Positions 45,165 through 51,926 of a DNA stretch of 64,000 nt are shown here, piece after piece. This DNA comes from Solibacillus ferritrahens (GTDB taxonomy: Bacteria; Bacillota; Bacilli; Bacillales_A; Planococcaceae). The notes under the pieces were generated by a model. That model was not told where the DNA came from. It worked only from the letters and a program-made list of their open reading frames with translations, and did not search any database. The stretch is taken from NCBI RefSeq assembly GCF_037027585.1, contig NZ_JAXCLE010000016.1, positions 23,114 to 87,113 of the forward strand. The letters are read 5' to 3'. Made by a program: the position numbers and the translations under genes. The first letter of the stretch is position 1; each line of letters starts with the position of its first letter.

Positions 45165-45359
45165 AATAAATTAGCAATACCTACTAACGAATCAATCCAT
45201 TTTATAAAATGTAAATAGCACCCCAACAAATAATTATTGGAATTCCATTTATTTCTTTTATTATACTATTTTGTTTTAAAAGAACAAGTTGGAGAGAGAA
45301 GGGTTTATTTTTTTTAAAGTTATATTGTATAGTTTGAATAAACTAGGGGGTGTGTACAA

Positions 45360-45704
45360 ATGGGGAAGAAGGAAACCATTTTTAATGAAATCGTACGAAA
45401 AGTACGTAAAGAGCTATATGGAAAAGGACCGGATAGAATTTATACGCATTTCGTGGAGAATATGGCTGTCACAACGATGTACGGCATTCTGACACCTACT
45501 GAAAAATTTATTATTCAATCAGAAGAAGGAAAAAAGGTTATCCACAATGCGAGAACCCAAATGATTCAGGAAATTTATAAGCAACAGGTTCCTGAAGGAT
45601 TGGAGGAGCTCGTCGAATCAAAGCTGCTTCATTTATTTTCGGATATAAAGGTGGAAGAGGATATGGCTGTATCGGTATTTATATTTGAAAAGTCAATTGT
45701 GTAG
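45360..45704 (+). CDS. DUF2294 domain protein
   Basis: 114 residues. ELYGKGPDRIYTHFVENMA and YGILTPTEKFI, then a C-terminal LLHLFSDIKVEEDMAVSVF, fit the DUF2294 pattern (G-K-G-P near the start, D-I-x-x-x-x-D-x-x-V-x-V-F at the end). The family is small, soluble and without a known role. GGGGGTGTG serves as ribosome binding site. It sits between the divergent TRIC leader and the queF promoter, with no operon partner visible. Confidence 0.72.
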   Translation: MGKKETIFNEIVRKVRKELYGKGPDRIYTHFVENMAVTTMYGILTPTEKFIIQSEEGKKVIHNARTQMIQEIYKQQVPEGLEELVESKLLHLFSDIKVEEDMAVSVFIFEKSIV

Positions 45705-45734
45705 GGGTATAGGTACCATATTTTCAATTATTTC

Positions 45735-45763
45735 TTTACAATGGACTTTATTTCTAATAGAAT
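45735..45763 (+). promoter_or_regulatory. Promoter of queF
   Basis: TTTACA (45735-45740) and TAGAAT (45758-45763) with a 17-bp spacer, about 30 bp before the preQ1 aptamer. Confidence 0.6.
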
Positions 45764-45795
45764 GAGAAAAGATTAAAATACCTGAGTTGTTCAGG

Positions 45796-45830
45796 AGAGG
45801 TTCATAGCTGATACCCTCTATAAAAAACTA
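45796..45830 (+). promoter_or_regulatory. preQ1-I riboswitch upstream of queF
   Basis: AGAGGTTC, then AGCTGATACCCTCT and the A-rich tail ATAAAAAACTA match the compact preQ1-I pseudoknot. AGAGG pairs with CCTCT, and the A-rich tail docks into the stem. Ligand binding should reduce queF expression. Confidence 0.92.
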
Positions 45831-45848
45831 TGGATACATGCATATTAT

Positions 45849-45899
45849 GCCATGTCCATATCGGATGTGGCTTTTTTTATTGCATCCGATAGTTTTTTA
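45849..45899 (+). terminator. Overlapping terminators of the queF leader
   Basis: Hairpin one is GCCATGTCC (45849-45857) with GGATGTGGC (45863-45871) and seven T. Hairpin two is TATCGGATG (45859-45867) with CATCCGATA (45883-45891) and GTTTTTT. They share 45863-45867, so only one can form at a time. Confidence 0.8.
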
Positions 45900-45916
45900 T
45901 TGATGATGATACGCTT

Positions 45917-45960
45917 AACCCCTCCTTGGAATACTTTGGTATGAACGAAGGAGGGGTTTT
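45917..45960 (+). promoter_or_regulatory. Hairpin sequestering the queF ribosome binding site
   Basis: AACCCCTCCTT (45917-45927) is perfectly complementary to AAGGAGGGGTT (45948-45958), which contains the ribosome binding site of queF. TTTTT follows, so the element could block translation or act as a third terminator. Confidence 0.7.
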
Positions 45961-45962
45961 TC

Positions 45963-46463
45963 ATGTCTAGTAGACACGAAAAAGATGGTTTAGAGGATTT
46001 AACGTTATTAGGAAATCAAAATGTGAAATATGCTTTTGAATATGCACCAGAAGTGTTGGAGTCTGTTGATAATATGCATGTTGGCCGCGATTATTTTGTG
46101 AAATTCAATTGTCCAGAGTTTACGAGTCTTTGTCCGATTACACAGCAGCCGGACTTTGCGACGATGTATATTTCGTATATTCCGGATCAGAAAATCGTGG
46201 AGAGTAAGTCGTTAAAATTATATTTATTTAGTTTCCGTAATCATGGCGATTTCCATGAAGACTGCGTGAATATTATTATGAATGATTTAATCAAGCTGTT
46301 AGACCCGCGCTACATAGAAGTATGGGGTAAATTTACGCCGCGGGGAGGCATTTCAATTGATCCTTGGTGCAATTACGGTCGTCCTGGCACAAAATATGAG
46401 GAAATTGCCAACTACCGTTTAATGAACCATGATTTATATCCAGAAAAAATCGACAACCGTTAA
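45963..46463 (+). CDS. queF: NADPH-dependent 7-cyano-7-deazaguanine (preQ0) reductase
   Basis: 166 residues, the short unimodular QueF of Bacillus type. Cys57 in EFTSLCPITQQPDFATM is the nucleophile that attacks the preQ0 nitrile, with the catalytic Asp in QPDF. The NADPH and substrate motifs ESKSLKLYLFSFRNHGDFHE are intact. It reduces preQ0 to preQ1 in queuosine biosynthesis. Control by preQ1 through the upstream riboswitch gives end-product feedback. The ribosome binding site AAGGAGG is 11 nt before ATG. queC follows after its own riboswitch. Confidence 0.95.
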   Translation: MSSRHEKDGLEDLTLLGNQNVKYAFEYAPEVLESVDNMHVGRDYFVKFNCPEFTSLCPITQQPDFATMYISYIPDQKIVESKSLKLYLFSFRNHGDFHEDCVNIIMNDLIKLLDPRYIEVWGKFTPRGGISIDPWCNYGRPGTKYEEIANYRLMNHDLYPEKIDNR

Positions 46464-46488
46464 AAATTAAATATACCTTGCAGGTGAA

Positions 46489-46556
46489 AGAGGTTATTAG
46501 CGACCCTCTATAAAAAACTAAGATTAAACAGCACATAATCTTAGTGCTGTTTTTTC
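46489..46556 (+). promoter_or_regulatory. Second preQ1-I riboswitch, upstream of queC
   Basis: AGAGGTTATTAGCGACCCTCT with tail ATAAAAAACTA forms the aptamer (46489-46520). Antiterminator CTAAGATTA (46518-46526) pairs with TAATCTTAG (46536-46544). The terminator is AACAGCAC (46527-46534) with GTGCTGTT (46544-46551) and a T tract. preQ1 binding would hold the tail and allow termination. Confidence 0.93.
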
Positions 46557-46575
46557 GTTTAAAAGGAGCAAAAAG

Positions 46576-47244
46576 ATGAAGGACGAAAAAGCACTCGTCG
46601 TATTTAGCGGCGGACAGGATAGTACAACATGTCTGTTTTGGGCATTAAAAAATTTTAAAGCAGTGGAAGTTGTTACATTTGATTACGGACAACGGCATGC
46701 ATTGGAAATTGAATGCGCTAAAAAGATTGCCGAAGAACAGAATGTACGACACCATATTTTAAATATGGAGCTACTGAATCAGCTTGCACCAAATGCCTTA
46801 ACACGTGATGATATACCAGTGGAAGAAGGGGAAAAGGGTGGATTGCCATCAACCTTTGTACCGGGACGAAATTTACTGTTTCTATCGTTTGCGGGTGTGT
46901 TGGCAAGCCAAATCGGCGCAAAGCATATTGTCACAGGTGTATGCGAAACGGATTTTAGCGGTTATCCGGACTGTCGCGATATATTTATAAAATCGTTGAA
47001 TGTGACACTGAATTTATCAATGGATAGCCCCTTTGTAATTCATACACCGCTCATGTGGATTGATAAAGCTGAAACATGGGCATTAGCCGATGAGCTTGGC
47101 GCATTTGAGTATGTTAGAGAGAAAACACTGACTTGTTATAACGGCATTATTGCGGATGGATGCGGGGATTGCCCAGCATGTAAGCTGCGATTACAAGGGA
47201 TGGAAACGTACTTATACTCGAAGGAAACAGGAGAGGTATTATGA
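46576..47244 (+). CDS. queC: 7-cyano-7-deazaguanine synthase
   Basis: 222 residues. The ATP pyrophosphatase loop VVFSGGQDSTTC is near residue 8. The zinc-binding cysteines are in CYNGI and GCGDCPACKLR near the C-terminus. The enzyme converts 7-carboxy-7-deazaguanine to preQ0 using ATP and ammonia. The ribosome binding site is AAAGGAGC. It overlaps the transporter gene by 4 nt. queD and queE, which normally accompany it, are not in this window. Confidence 0.95.
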   Translation: MKDEKALVVFSGGQDSTTCLFWALKNFKAVEVVTFDYGQRHALEIECAKKIAEEQNVRHHILNMELLNQLAPNALTRDDIPVEEGEKGGLPSTFVPGRNLLFLSFAGVLASQIGAKHIVTGVCETDFSGYPDCRDIFIKSLNVTLNLSMDSPFVIHTPLMWIDKAETWALADELGAFEYVREKTLTCYNGIIADGCGDCPACKLRLQGMETYLYSKETGEVL

Positions 47245-47807
47245 TAAGAATTTTATTTTATTTAGTATCTATTGTGACGGCAAACGTTGTAACAGCACGT
47301 TTTGCACCGCTTGAATTGGGCATGTTTATTATACCGATGGGTTCATTCTTAATTGGTGCGACATTTATATTCCGTGACTTAGTGCAAAATAAATACGGTC
47401 GTAAAAAAACATATGGCTTCATTTTACTGGCATTAGTTTTATCTGCAACTGTATCGTTCTCATTAGGCGATACGTTAATTATTGTAGCTGCATCTGCACT
47501 ATCTTTTTTAGTGGCAGAAACGGCCGATACAGAAATTTACACACGTCTAAAATTACCGATGGCGTGGCGTGTGTTCTATAGTGGAATTGTCGGAGGTTTT
47601 TTGGATTCTATTGTGTTTGTTGTAGTGGGGCTAAGTCCTTTAGGAGCAGGCTTTGTACCTTGGGCAGCGGTACCAGCAGCAATTGTAGGTCAAGTAATTG
47701 TGAAAACAGTAATGCAAATGGTGGGTGCCATGATTTTAAGTCAAGGGCTCGCTTATAATGATCGACGTCTAGCGAAAGCGGCTTTATCAACAGTAAGCAA
47801 AGGTTAA
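47241..47807 (+). CDS. Queuosine precursor transporter (VUT/YhhQ family)
   Basis: 188 residues with about six membrane helices. The family signature FIFRDLVQNKYGRKKTYGFI is followed by AETADTEIYTRLK and SGIVGGFLDSIVFV. YhhQ-type proteins take up preQ0, preQ1 or queuine. Being downstream of a preQ1 riboswitch and coupled to queC (ATGA overlap), it should import the same deazaguanine that represses it. A terminator follows at once. Confidence 0.87.
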   Translation: MIRILFYLVSIVTANVVTARFAPLELGMFIIPMGSFLIGATFIFRDLVQNKYGRKKTYGFILLALVLSATVSFSLGDTLIIVAASALSFLVAETADTEIYTRLKLPMAWRVFYSGIVGGFLDSIVFVVVGLSPLGAGFVPWAAVPAAIVGQVIVKTVMQMVGAMILSQGLAYNDRRLAKAALSTVSKG

Positions 47808-47821
47808 GATTTTAACAAAAT

Positions 47822-47852
47822 GCCATTCCCAATGAATAGGGGGTGGCTTTTT
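47822..47852 (+). terminator. Terminator after the queC operon
   Basis: GCCATTCCC (47822-47830) pairs with GGGGGTGGC (47839-47847, two G-U pairs), then TTTTT. Confidence 0.75.
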
Positions 47853-47867
47853 ATGGGTTTTAACTAA

Positions 47868-48062
47868 AAAATAAGCGGAGAATTTACCGTTATCTGCATA
47901 CTGACCTTATTTTTAAGGGGAAATAACGGTAGTTTTTTCCGTTATTCAGAGAAAAAACAACTCTTTTCGTGTTTTGGAGCGCAATAAGCGGAATTTCTTC
48001 CTTTATTTTTGCTGTTTTTAAGATTTAAATCCTAATAAGGGAAATTTATTCCCTTATTTTTT
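47868..48062. repeat. Intergenic repeat, copy A (AATAAGCGGA family)
   Basis: This roughly 190-bp stretch aligns along its whole length with 57543-57743. Shared blocks include AATAAGCGGAGA, TTTACCGTTAT, TTTTCCG-TTATTCA, AATAAGCGGAAT and TAA-AGGGAAAT. Several blocks pair with each other as hairpins (CCGTTATT, GGAAATAACGG). No coding potential is seen. Confidence 0.75.
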
Positions 48063-48072
48063 TCAATATGAA

Positions 48073-48126
48073 TACAAAAAACAAGGCTGCATTAAAAGTC
48101 AATTTGACCTCCAACACAGCCTTGTT
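48073..48126 (-). terminator. Terminator of the YflT-type gene pair
   Basis: On the minus strand AACAAGGCTG (from 48126) pairs with CAGCCTTGTT (ending 48080), followed by TTTTTG, shortly after the stop at 48140. Confidence 0.8.
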
Positions 48127-48139
48127 CCAGTACATTCTT

Positions 48140-48589
48140 TTATAATTGTGGACCTCGTGTATCCTCGTCCACAATGACTAAAATCTTACCAGCTTTAAAT
48201 TCTTCATCATAACGGTCTGCTTCCTCTGCGGAAATACCCATTCCTACAAAGGCACCTGCCAATCCACCAATACTACCGCCAGCAGCTAATCCTGTCAGCC
48301 CTGTAGCGATTGGTCCAGCAGCTACGATAGGACCTACTCCTGGAATGGCCAGAGCTCCAAGTCCTAAAAGGATACCACCAATGCCACCTAAAGCGCCGCC
48401 AGCAGCTAGACCTGCAGCTGCACCGCCTGCAACATCAGCACCTGTTTCAGTGGAAACGTGATCTATATCAGTTTTGCTTTTACTAATAATTGAAATATCC
48501 TCCGAGCGGTAACCTTGTCGCTTTAAATCCTCGATAGCGGCGATTGCCTCTTGTTCTGTATCATAATATCCTACAGTATGCTTTGCCAT
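48140..48589 (-). CDS. YflT-domain general stress protein (copy 1)
   Basis: 149 residues from ATG 48589; GAGGGG lies 9 nt upstream, and the ATG at 48598 is too close to it. The N-terminal YflT domain (HTVGYYDTEQEAIAAIEDLK, then GYRSEDISIIS) is followed by a long Gly/Ala zipper (about residues 55-120) and a short tail ending KILVIVDEDTRGPQL. Related proteins are induced by general stress (GsiB/Gsp17M-type, SigB in Bacillus). The glycine zipper may associate with membranes. It is a tandem duplicate of the next gene. Confidence 0.82.
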   Translation of the reverse strand: MAKHTVGYYDTEQEAIAAIEDLKRQGYRSEDISIISKSKTDIDHVSTETGADVAGGAAAGLAAGGALGGIGGILLGLGALAIPGVGPIVAAGPIATGLTGLAAGGSIGGLAGAFVGMGISAEEADRYDEEFKAGKILVIVDEDTRGPQL

Positions 48590-48630
48590 GTCTTTCATCC
48601 CCTCGGCTGTATATTTTCAACAATAATTAA

Positions 48631-49077
48631 TTATAAAATTGGACCTCGTAAATCTTCGTCCACAATGACTAAAATTTTGCCGGATTCCACATATCCGCTG
48701 TAACGGTTTGCTTCATCTTCTGGAATCCCCATACCAATGAGAGCTCCAGCTAATCCACCGACACCTGAACCAGCAGCTGCTCCTGTTAAACCGGCTACAA
48801 TCGGACCTGCTGCCACGATTGGCCCAATTCCTGGTATTGCTAATGCGCCAAGTCCAGCAAGTACGCCGCCAACGCCGCCTACTACTCCGCCAGCAGCTGC
48901 TCCTGTAGCAGCTCCTTCTGCGACTGCACCTGTTTCATCAGAAATTGTATCTACATTTGAGCTGTTTTTACTTACGACTGAAATATCTTCTGAACGATAG
49001 CCTTGACGTTTTAAATCTTCAATTTTCATGATTGCCTCTTCTTCAGTATTATAATAACCTACAATATGTTTTGCCAT
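48631..49077 (-). CDS. YflT-domain general stress protein (copy 2)
   Basis: 148 residues from ATG 49077, with AAGGAGAGG upstream; the frame is open to 49242 but without a start signal. It has the same plan as copy 1: KHIVGYYNTEEEAIMKIEDL, glycine/alanine zipper, and KILVIVDEDLRGPIL. The two copies differ at many positions, so the duplication is not recent. Only 41 nt separate the two genes, so they are probably co-transcribed from a promoter upstream of this one. Confidence 0.82.
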   Translation of the reverse strand: MAKHIVGYYNTEEEAIMKIEDLKRQGYRSEDISVVSKNSSNVDTISDETGAVAEGAATGAAAGGVVGGVGGVLAGLGALAIPGIGPIVAAGPIVAGLTGAAAGSGVGGLAGALIGMGIPEDEANRYSGYVESGKILVIVDEDLRGPIL

Positions 49078-49220
49078 GTTTATCATCCTCTCCTTTGTTT
49101 CTTGCACAGTGTAAAAATACCCTGGTAGAAAATATATAAACATTATGTGGTTGATATTTATATAACTACTGCCTGAAAAAAGCAGTAATAGTAAGGGGTA
49201 TAGATTTGCTTTTTTAATAT

Positions 49221-49253
49221 AAAAAAACCCCCTTTTCAACAAGTTGAAAAGGG
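49221..49253 (-). terminator. Terminator between the gene remnant and the YflT pair
   Basis: On the minus strand CCCTTTTCAA pairs with TTGAAAAGGG on a 3-4 nt loop, followed by GGTTTTTTT. Confidence 0.8.
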
Positions 49254-49290
49254 AGAAGAATACTTTTGGCGGAATTGTAATCTTACGGTT

Positions 49291-49506
49291 TTACCTATCG
49301 ATATTAATAATAATGTCCTCAAGCTCGACCACTTTTATAGGGGATTTACTATTTTCTTCACGGTATAGCACACCGTTTTCAGGTACTTTATTTGCTGCCA
49401 TTAATGTCAGAGTTTTCGCATCAGGATGAAGCTTTTCGTATGTGAACATATAATACATATCATGAATACCGCTTCCTGCATTAACCCCCGCTGCTTGAAT
49501 GAGTTG
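49291..49506 (-). pseudogene. C-terminal remnant of an unidentified gene
   Basis: A 71-codon open stretch without a start codon lies between TAG (49507-49509) and TAA (49291-49293). It reads IQAAGVNAGSGIHDMYYMF, TYEKLHPDAKTLTL, VPENGVLYREENSKSPIK and ends VELEDIIINIDR. Composition and the following terminator suggest the tail of a real gene whose 5' part is lost. The guanidine riboswitch begins 39 bp away in the opposite direction, so a rearrangement near that riboswitch may have removed the rest. Family unknown. Confidence 0.5.
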
Positions 49507-49544
49507 CTAAAATGTGAAATAATTATGTTAACTTAATACAAATA

Positions 49545-49670
49545 CACCTTCTAGGGTTCCGTATGCGCAGGCATAGTCTGGTCCGAGAGAAGGTGCGCGA
49601 TTTTTTTTGCGTCACGGAAGGATAAAAGCCTGGGAGATATGTTGATGAACATTCCTCCTGGCTTTTTTAT
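49545..49670 (+). promoter_or_regulatory. Guanidine-I (ykkC) riboswitch with terminator
   Basis: CTAGGGTTCCG (49551 on), CTGGTCCGAGAGA and ACGGAAGGATAAAAGCCTGG are the conserved ykkC class elements. P1 is CACCTTCT (49545-49552) with AGAAGGTG (49588-49595). The terminator (AAGCCTGGGAG with CTCCTGGCTT, about 49626-49664, then TTTT) shares the last conserved block, so guanidinium binding prevents termination and turns on the exporter genes. Confidence 0.93.
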
Positions 49671-49729
49671 TTGTTGAAAAAATACAGGTTGAAATGAACT
49701 CAACGCACAATATAGAGGAGATGAGGAAA

Positions 49730-50068
49730 ATGAAGTATTGGTTATTAGTTGTACTCGCTGCTGTGTTTGAAGTCGGTTGGGTAATCGGCTTAAAGCATGC
49801 CGCAACACCTTTGGAATGGTTTGGAACAGTGATTGCCATTATTGTGAGCTTCGGAATATTGATTTACGCGAGTGGGGTATTACCAGTCGGAACCGTATAC
49901 GCGGTATTCGTTGGACTCGGTACATTCGGTACAGTCATCAGCGATATGGTATTATTCGGCAGCCCGGTTGAGCCGTTAAAAATCCTATTTATTTTTACAT
50001 TATTAGCAGGTGTCATCATGTTGAAGCTTGCTACACCGGATGACAGCGGTACGGGAGGTGAGCAGTAA
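49730..50068 (+). CDS. ykkC: Guanidinium exporter, SMR family subunit (YkkC/GdnC-like)
   Basis: 112 residues from ATG 49730 (GAGGAG upstream; the ATG at 49721 is too close). It has four membrane helices. The essential Glu is in LLVVLAAVFEVGWVIGLKHA (helix 1), and GTVYAVFVGLGTFGTV is the family motif of helix 3. It acts with the next gene as a paired small multidrug resistance transporter. The guanidine riboswitch in the leader identifies guanidinium as the physiological substrate. Its stop overlaps the start of the second subunit. Confidence 0.9.
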   Translation: MKYWLLVVLAAVFEVGWVIGLKHAATPLEWFGTVIAIIVSFGILIYASGVLPVGTVYAVFVGLGTFGTVISDMVLFGSPVEPLKILFIFTLLAGVIMLKLATPDDSGTGGEQ

Positions 50069-50382
50069 TGGCTTGGATTTATTTAATTTTAGCGGGATTA
50101 TTTGAAATGGTTTCAGTTGGATTTATGGGCAGGCTACAGCAGCGTAAGGATATCCTCTCATTTGTGCTACTTATTGTCGGCTTTTCTGCTAGCTTCTTTT
50201 TCCTGAGCCTTGCTATGAAGGTATTGCCAATGGGATTAGCCTATGCAATTTGGACAGGAATAGGTGCAGCAGGGGGGGCAATTTTAGGAATTGTACTATT
50301 TAAAGAACCGAAAAATGCCTTGAGAATTACAGCGATCACTTTAATTATCGGGAGTGTCATTGCGCTGAAATTGATTTCTTAA
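50068..50382 (+). CDS. ykkD: Guanidinium exporter, SMR family subunit (YkkD/GdnD-like)
   Basis: 104 residues, four membrane helices. The helix 1 Glu is in LILAGLFEMVSVGFMG and the helix 3 motif is GLAYAIWTGIGAAGG. ATG 50068 overlaps the previous stop by one base (TAATG), and GGGAGGTGAG lies just upstream. The two unequal subunits probably form a heterodimer with opposite membrane orientation, as known for YkkCD. Confidence 0.9.
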   Translation: MAWIYLILAGLFEMVSVGFMGRLQQRKDILSFVLLIVGFSASFFFLSLAMKVLPMGLAYAIWTGIGAAGGAILGIVLFKEPKNALRITAITLIIGSVIALKLIS

Positions 50383-50393
50383 TCATACTAATT

Positions 50394-50428
50394 ACCAATT
50401 CTACAGATTTGTGTAGAGTTGGTTTTTA
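50394..50428 (+). terminator. Terminator after ykkCD
   Basis: ACCAATTCTACA (50394-50405) pairs with TGTAGAGTTGGT (50412-50423, one G-U pair), then TTTT. Confidence 0.85.
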
Positions 50429-50525
50429 TTTTAATCTTATAAAATATTTTACAATTCCTATAGTAATAGTATAGAATAAAATAATAGAAAATTTAAAATA
50501 CATAGAAAATAGTGAGGTAATCATT

Positions 50526-51050
50526 ATGTTAGGAATCAAAAACGATTATTTAGTAATTGGTGATGTGAATGCACCTGTTAAAATGGAAGTATTTTTAAAT
50601 TATGCATGTCCATATTGTGCTACTTTTTATGAATTAGTTGATCATACACTGCCTAAGTATTTTACAGAAGGTAAAGTGGCTTTAGTTGTGAAGCATTATG
50701 ATAAGTCTCGGGAAATGCTGCTGCCTGGAACGCTAATTAATGCCAATCTGGATTACACCAATCCGGAAAGAACATTGGAAATCATAAGTGAATTATTTAA
50801 AAATCAAGCAACATGGGATAAGTATTCGAGTTTTGAAATAAAGAAATATATTGAAGAAAAATATGACTTAAAAGAAGAGCCTGCTAATATCGACCGTAGC
50901 TTACTGATTACAGCTGAAGCGATTGAACGTAATGTAAAAATGGTCCCAACTGTCTTTATCAACGAACATGAATTTCAATACCCACGTGAGATATTTGCAG
51001 AGGAATTAGTAGAAGTTATCGAAAAAGAGCTAAAGAATGCTGTAATTTAA
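50526..51050 (+). CDS. DsbA-like thioredoxin-fold protein
   Basis: 174 residues with no signal peptide, so cytosolic. The CxxC site is ACPYCATFYELV near residue 32, after VKMEVFLNY. An inserted helical domain follows, and the cis-Pro loop is KMVPTVFINEHEF. The plan is that of DsbA/BdbD-like thioredoxin_4 proteins, but the cytosolic location points to a thiol oxidoreductase or a DsbA-family isomerase-like protein rather than an extracellular oxidase. The ribosome binding site is GTGAGGTAA. It is monocistronic. Confidence 0.75.
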   Translation: MLGIKNDYLVIGDVNAPVKMEVFLNYACPYCATFYELVDHTLPKYFTEGKVALVVKHYDKSREMLLPGTLINANLDYTNPERTLEIISELFKNQATWDKYSSFEIKKYIEEKYDLKEEPANIDRSLLITAEAIERNVKMVPTVFINEHEFQYPREIFAEELVEVIEKELKNAVI

Positions 51051-51073
51051 TTGTCTTCCAACATAACAGAAAG

Positions 51074-51113
51074 AAGGGGCTATCCGGAATAAAATTCTGG
51101 ATAGCCCCTTAAC
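51074..51113. terminator. Bidirectional terminator
   Basis: AAGGGGCTATCC (51074-51085) pairs perfectly with GGATAGCCCCTT (51099-51110); it separates convergent genes. Confidence 0.85.
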
Positions 51114-51123
51114 TTTGAATGAT

Positions 51124-51912
51124 TTAATTACTCAATACAGCTTTTAAACTGTTCCCTTGATTGGTCTCTGAAACCTGTAACGGCTCTTCTTCACCGTGCA
51201 TTAGGCGATTTAAAATTTTCTCTTCTAGCTCAATTAGTGCCGGATTCGTTAATTTACGCGGACGTGGTGCATTCACCTCTTCATCATAGGCAATTTGACC
51301 GTCCTCAATTAAAATGATTCGATCTGCTAATCGGACCGCTTCTCCGACATCATGGGTTACAAGCAATGCCGTGAAGTTATTTTTTTCCCAAATGTTTTCG
51401 ATTAGATTTTGCATTTCAATCCGAGTTAAGGCATCAAGAGCACTTAACGGTTCATCCAGCATTAACAATGATGGTTCATGGATTAAGGCTCTCGCCAATG
51501 CAACACGTTGCTTTTGACCGCCTGAAAGTGTAGATGGCCACTCATCTTTTAAAGGTAATAATCCAACCTTATTTAAAGCTTCTTCGGCCTTTGCTTTCCA
51601 ATCTCCTGTCAATCCTAAACCGACATTGTCTATAACTTTCTTCCAAGGAAGTAAACGCGAATCCTGATACATCATTTTCACATTAGCTTCCGATTTAGTA
51701 GCAGGGACGCCATCGAATAATAACTCGCCGGCAGTAATTTCCTCAAGGCTTGCCACAAGGCGCAGCAGTGTACTTTTCCCACTGCCACTTTTACCGATAA
51801 TGGCAATGAATTCACCTTTATCAAAAGAGATGGAAATATCATGTAAAATTTCTTTTGGTCCGAATGACTTTTTTAAGTTTTTAATATCAATTTGAATTGC
51901 TTCCGGTTTCAT
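51124..51912 (-). CDS. ssuB: Sulfonate/nitrate-type ABC transporter ATP-binding protein (SsuB-like)
   Basis: 262 residues from ATG 51912 (AAGGAGGT 8 nt upstream). It shows Walker A IGKSGSGKSTLLR, signature LSGGQKQRVALARAL, Walker B LLMLDEPLSALD and the H-loop LLVTHDVGEAVRLADR, the SsuB/TauB/NrtD type. It powers import through the permease encoded just upstream. It is the last gene of a four-gene minus-strand operon; 14 nt separate it from the permease gene. Confidence 0.85.
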   Translation of the reverse strand: MKPEAIQIDIKNLKKSFGPKEILHDISISFDKGEFIAIIGKSGSGKSTLLRLVASLEEITAGELLFDGVPATKSEANVKMMYQDSRLLPWKKVIDNVGLGLTGDWKAKAEEALNKVGLLPLKDEWPSTLSGGQKQRVALARALIHEPSLLMLDEPLSALDALTRIEMQNLIENIWEKNNFTALLVTHDVGEAVRLADRIILIEDGQIAYDEEVNAPRPRKLTNPALIELEEKILNRLMHGEEEPLQVSETNQGNSLKAVLSN

Positions 51913-51926
51913 GCTAAATGACCTCC

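Noticed and set aside
45091..45229. Extending the TRIC gene to the upstream ATG at 45229
   Set aside because: The added 46 codons cover a strong terminator hairpin with T tract and lack a ribosome binding site; the start at 45091 has AAAGGGGG and fits the family length.
48737..49000. A Pro/Ala-rich plus-strand frame opposite the second YflT gene
   Set aside because: It is the complement of the Gly/Ala zipper codons; composition alone creates it and there is no start signal.
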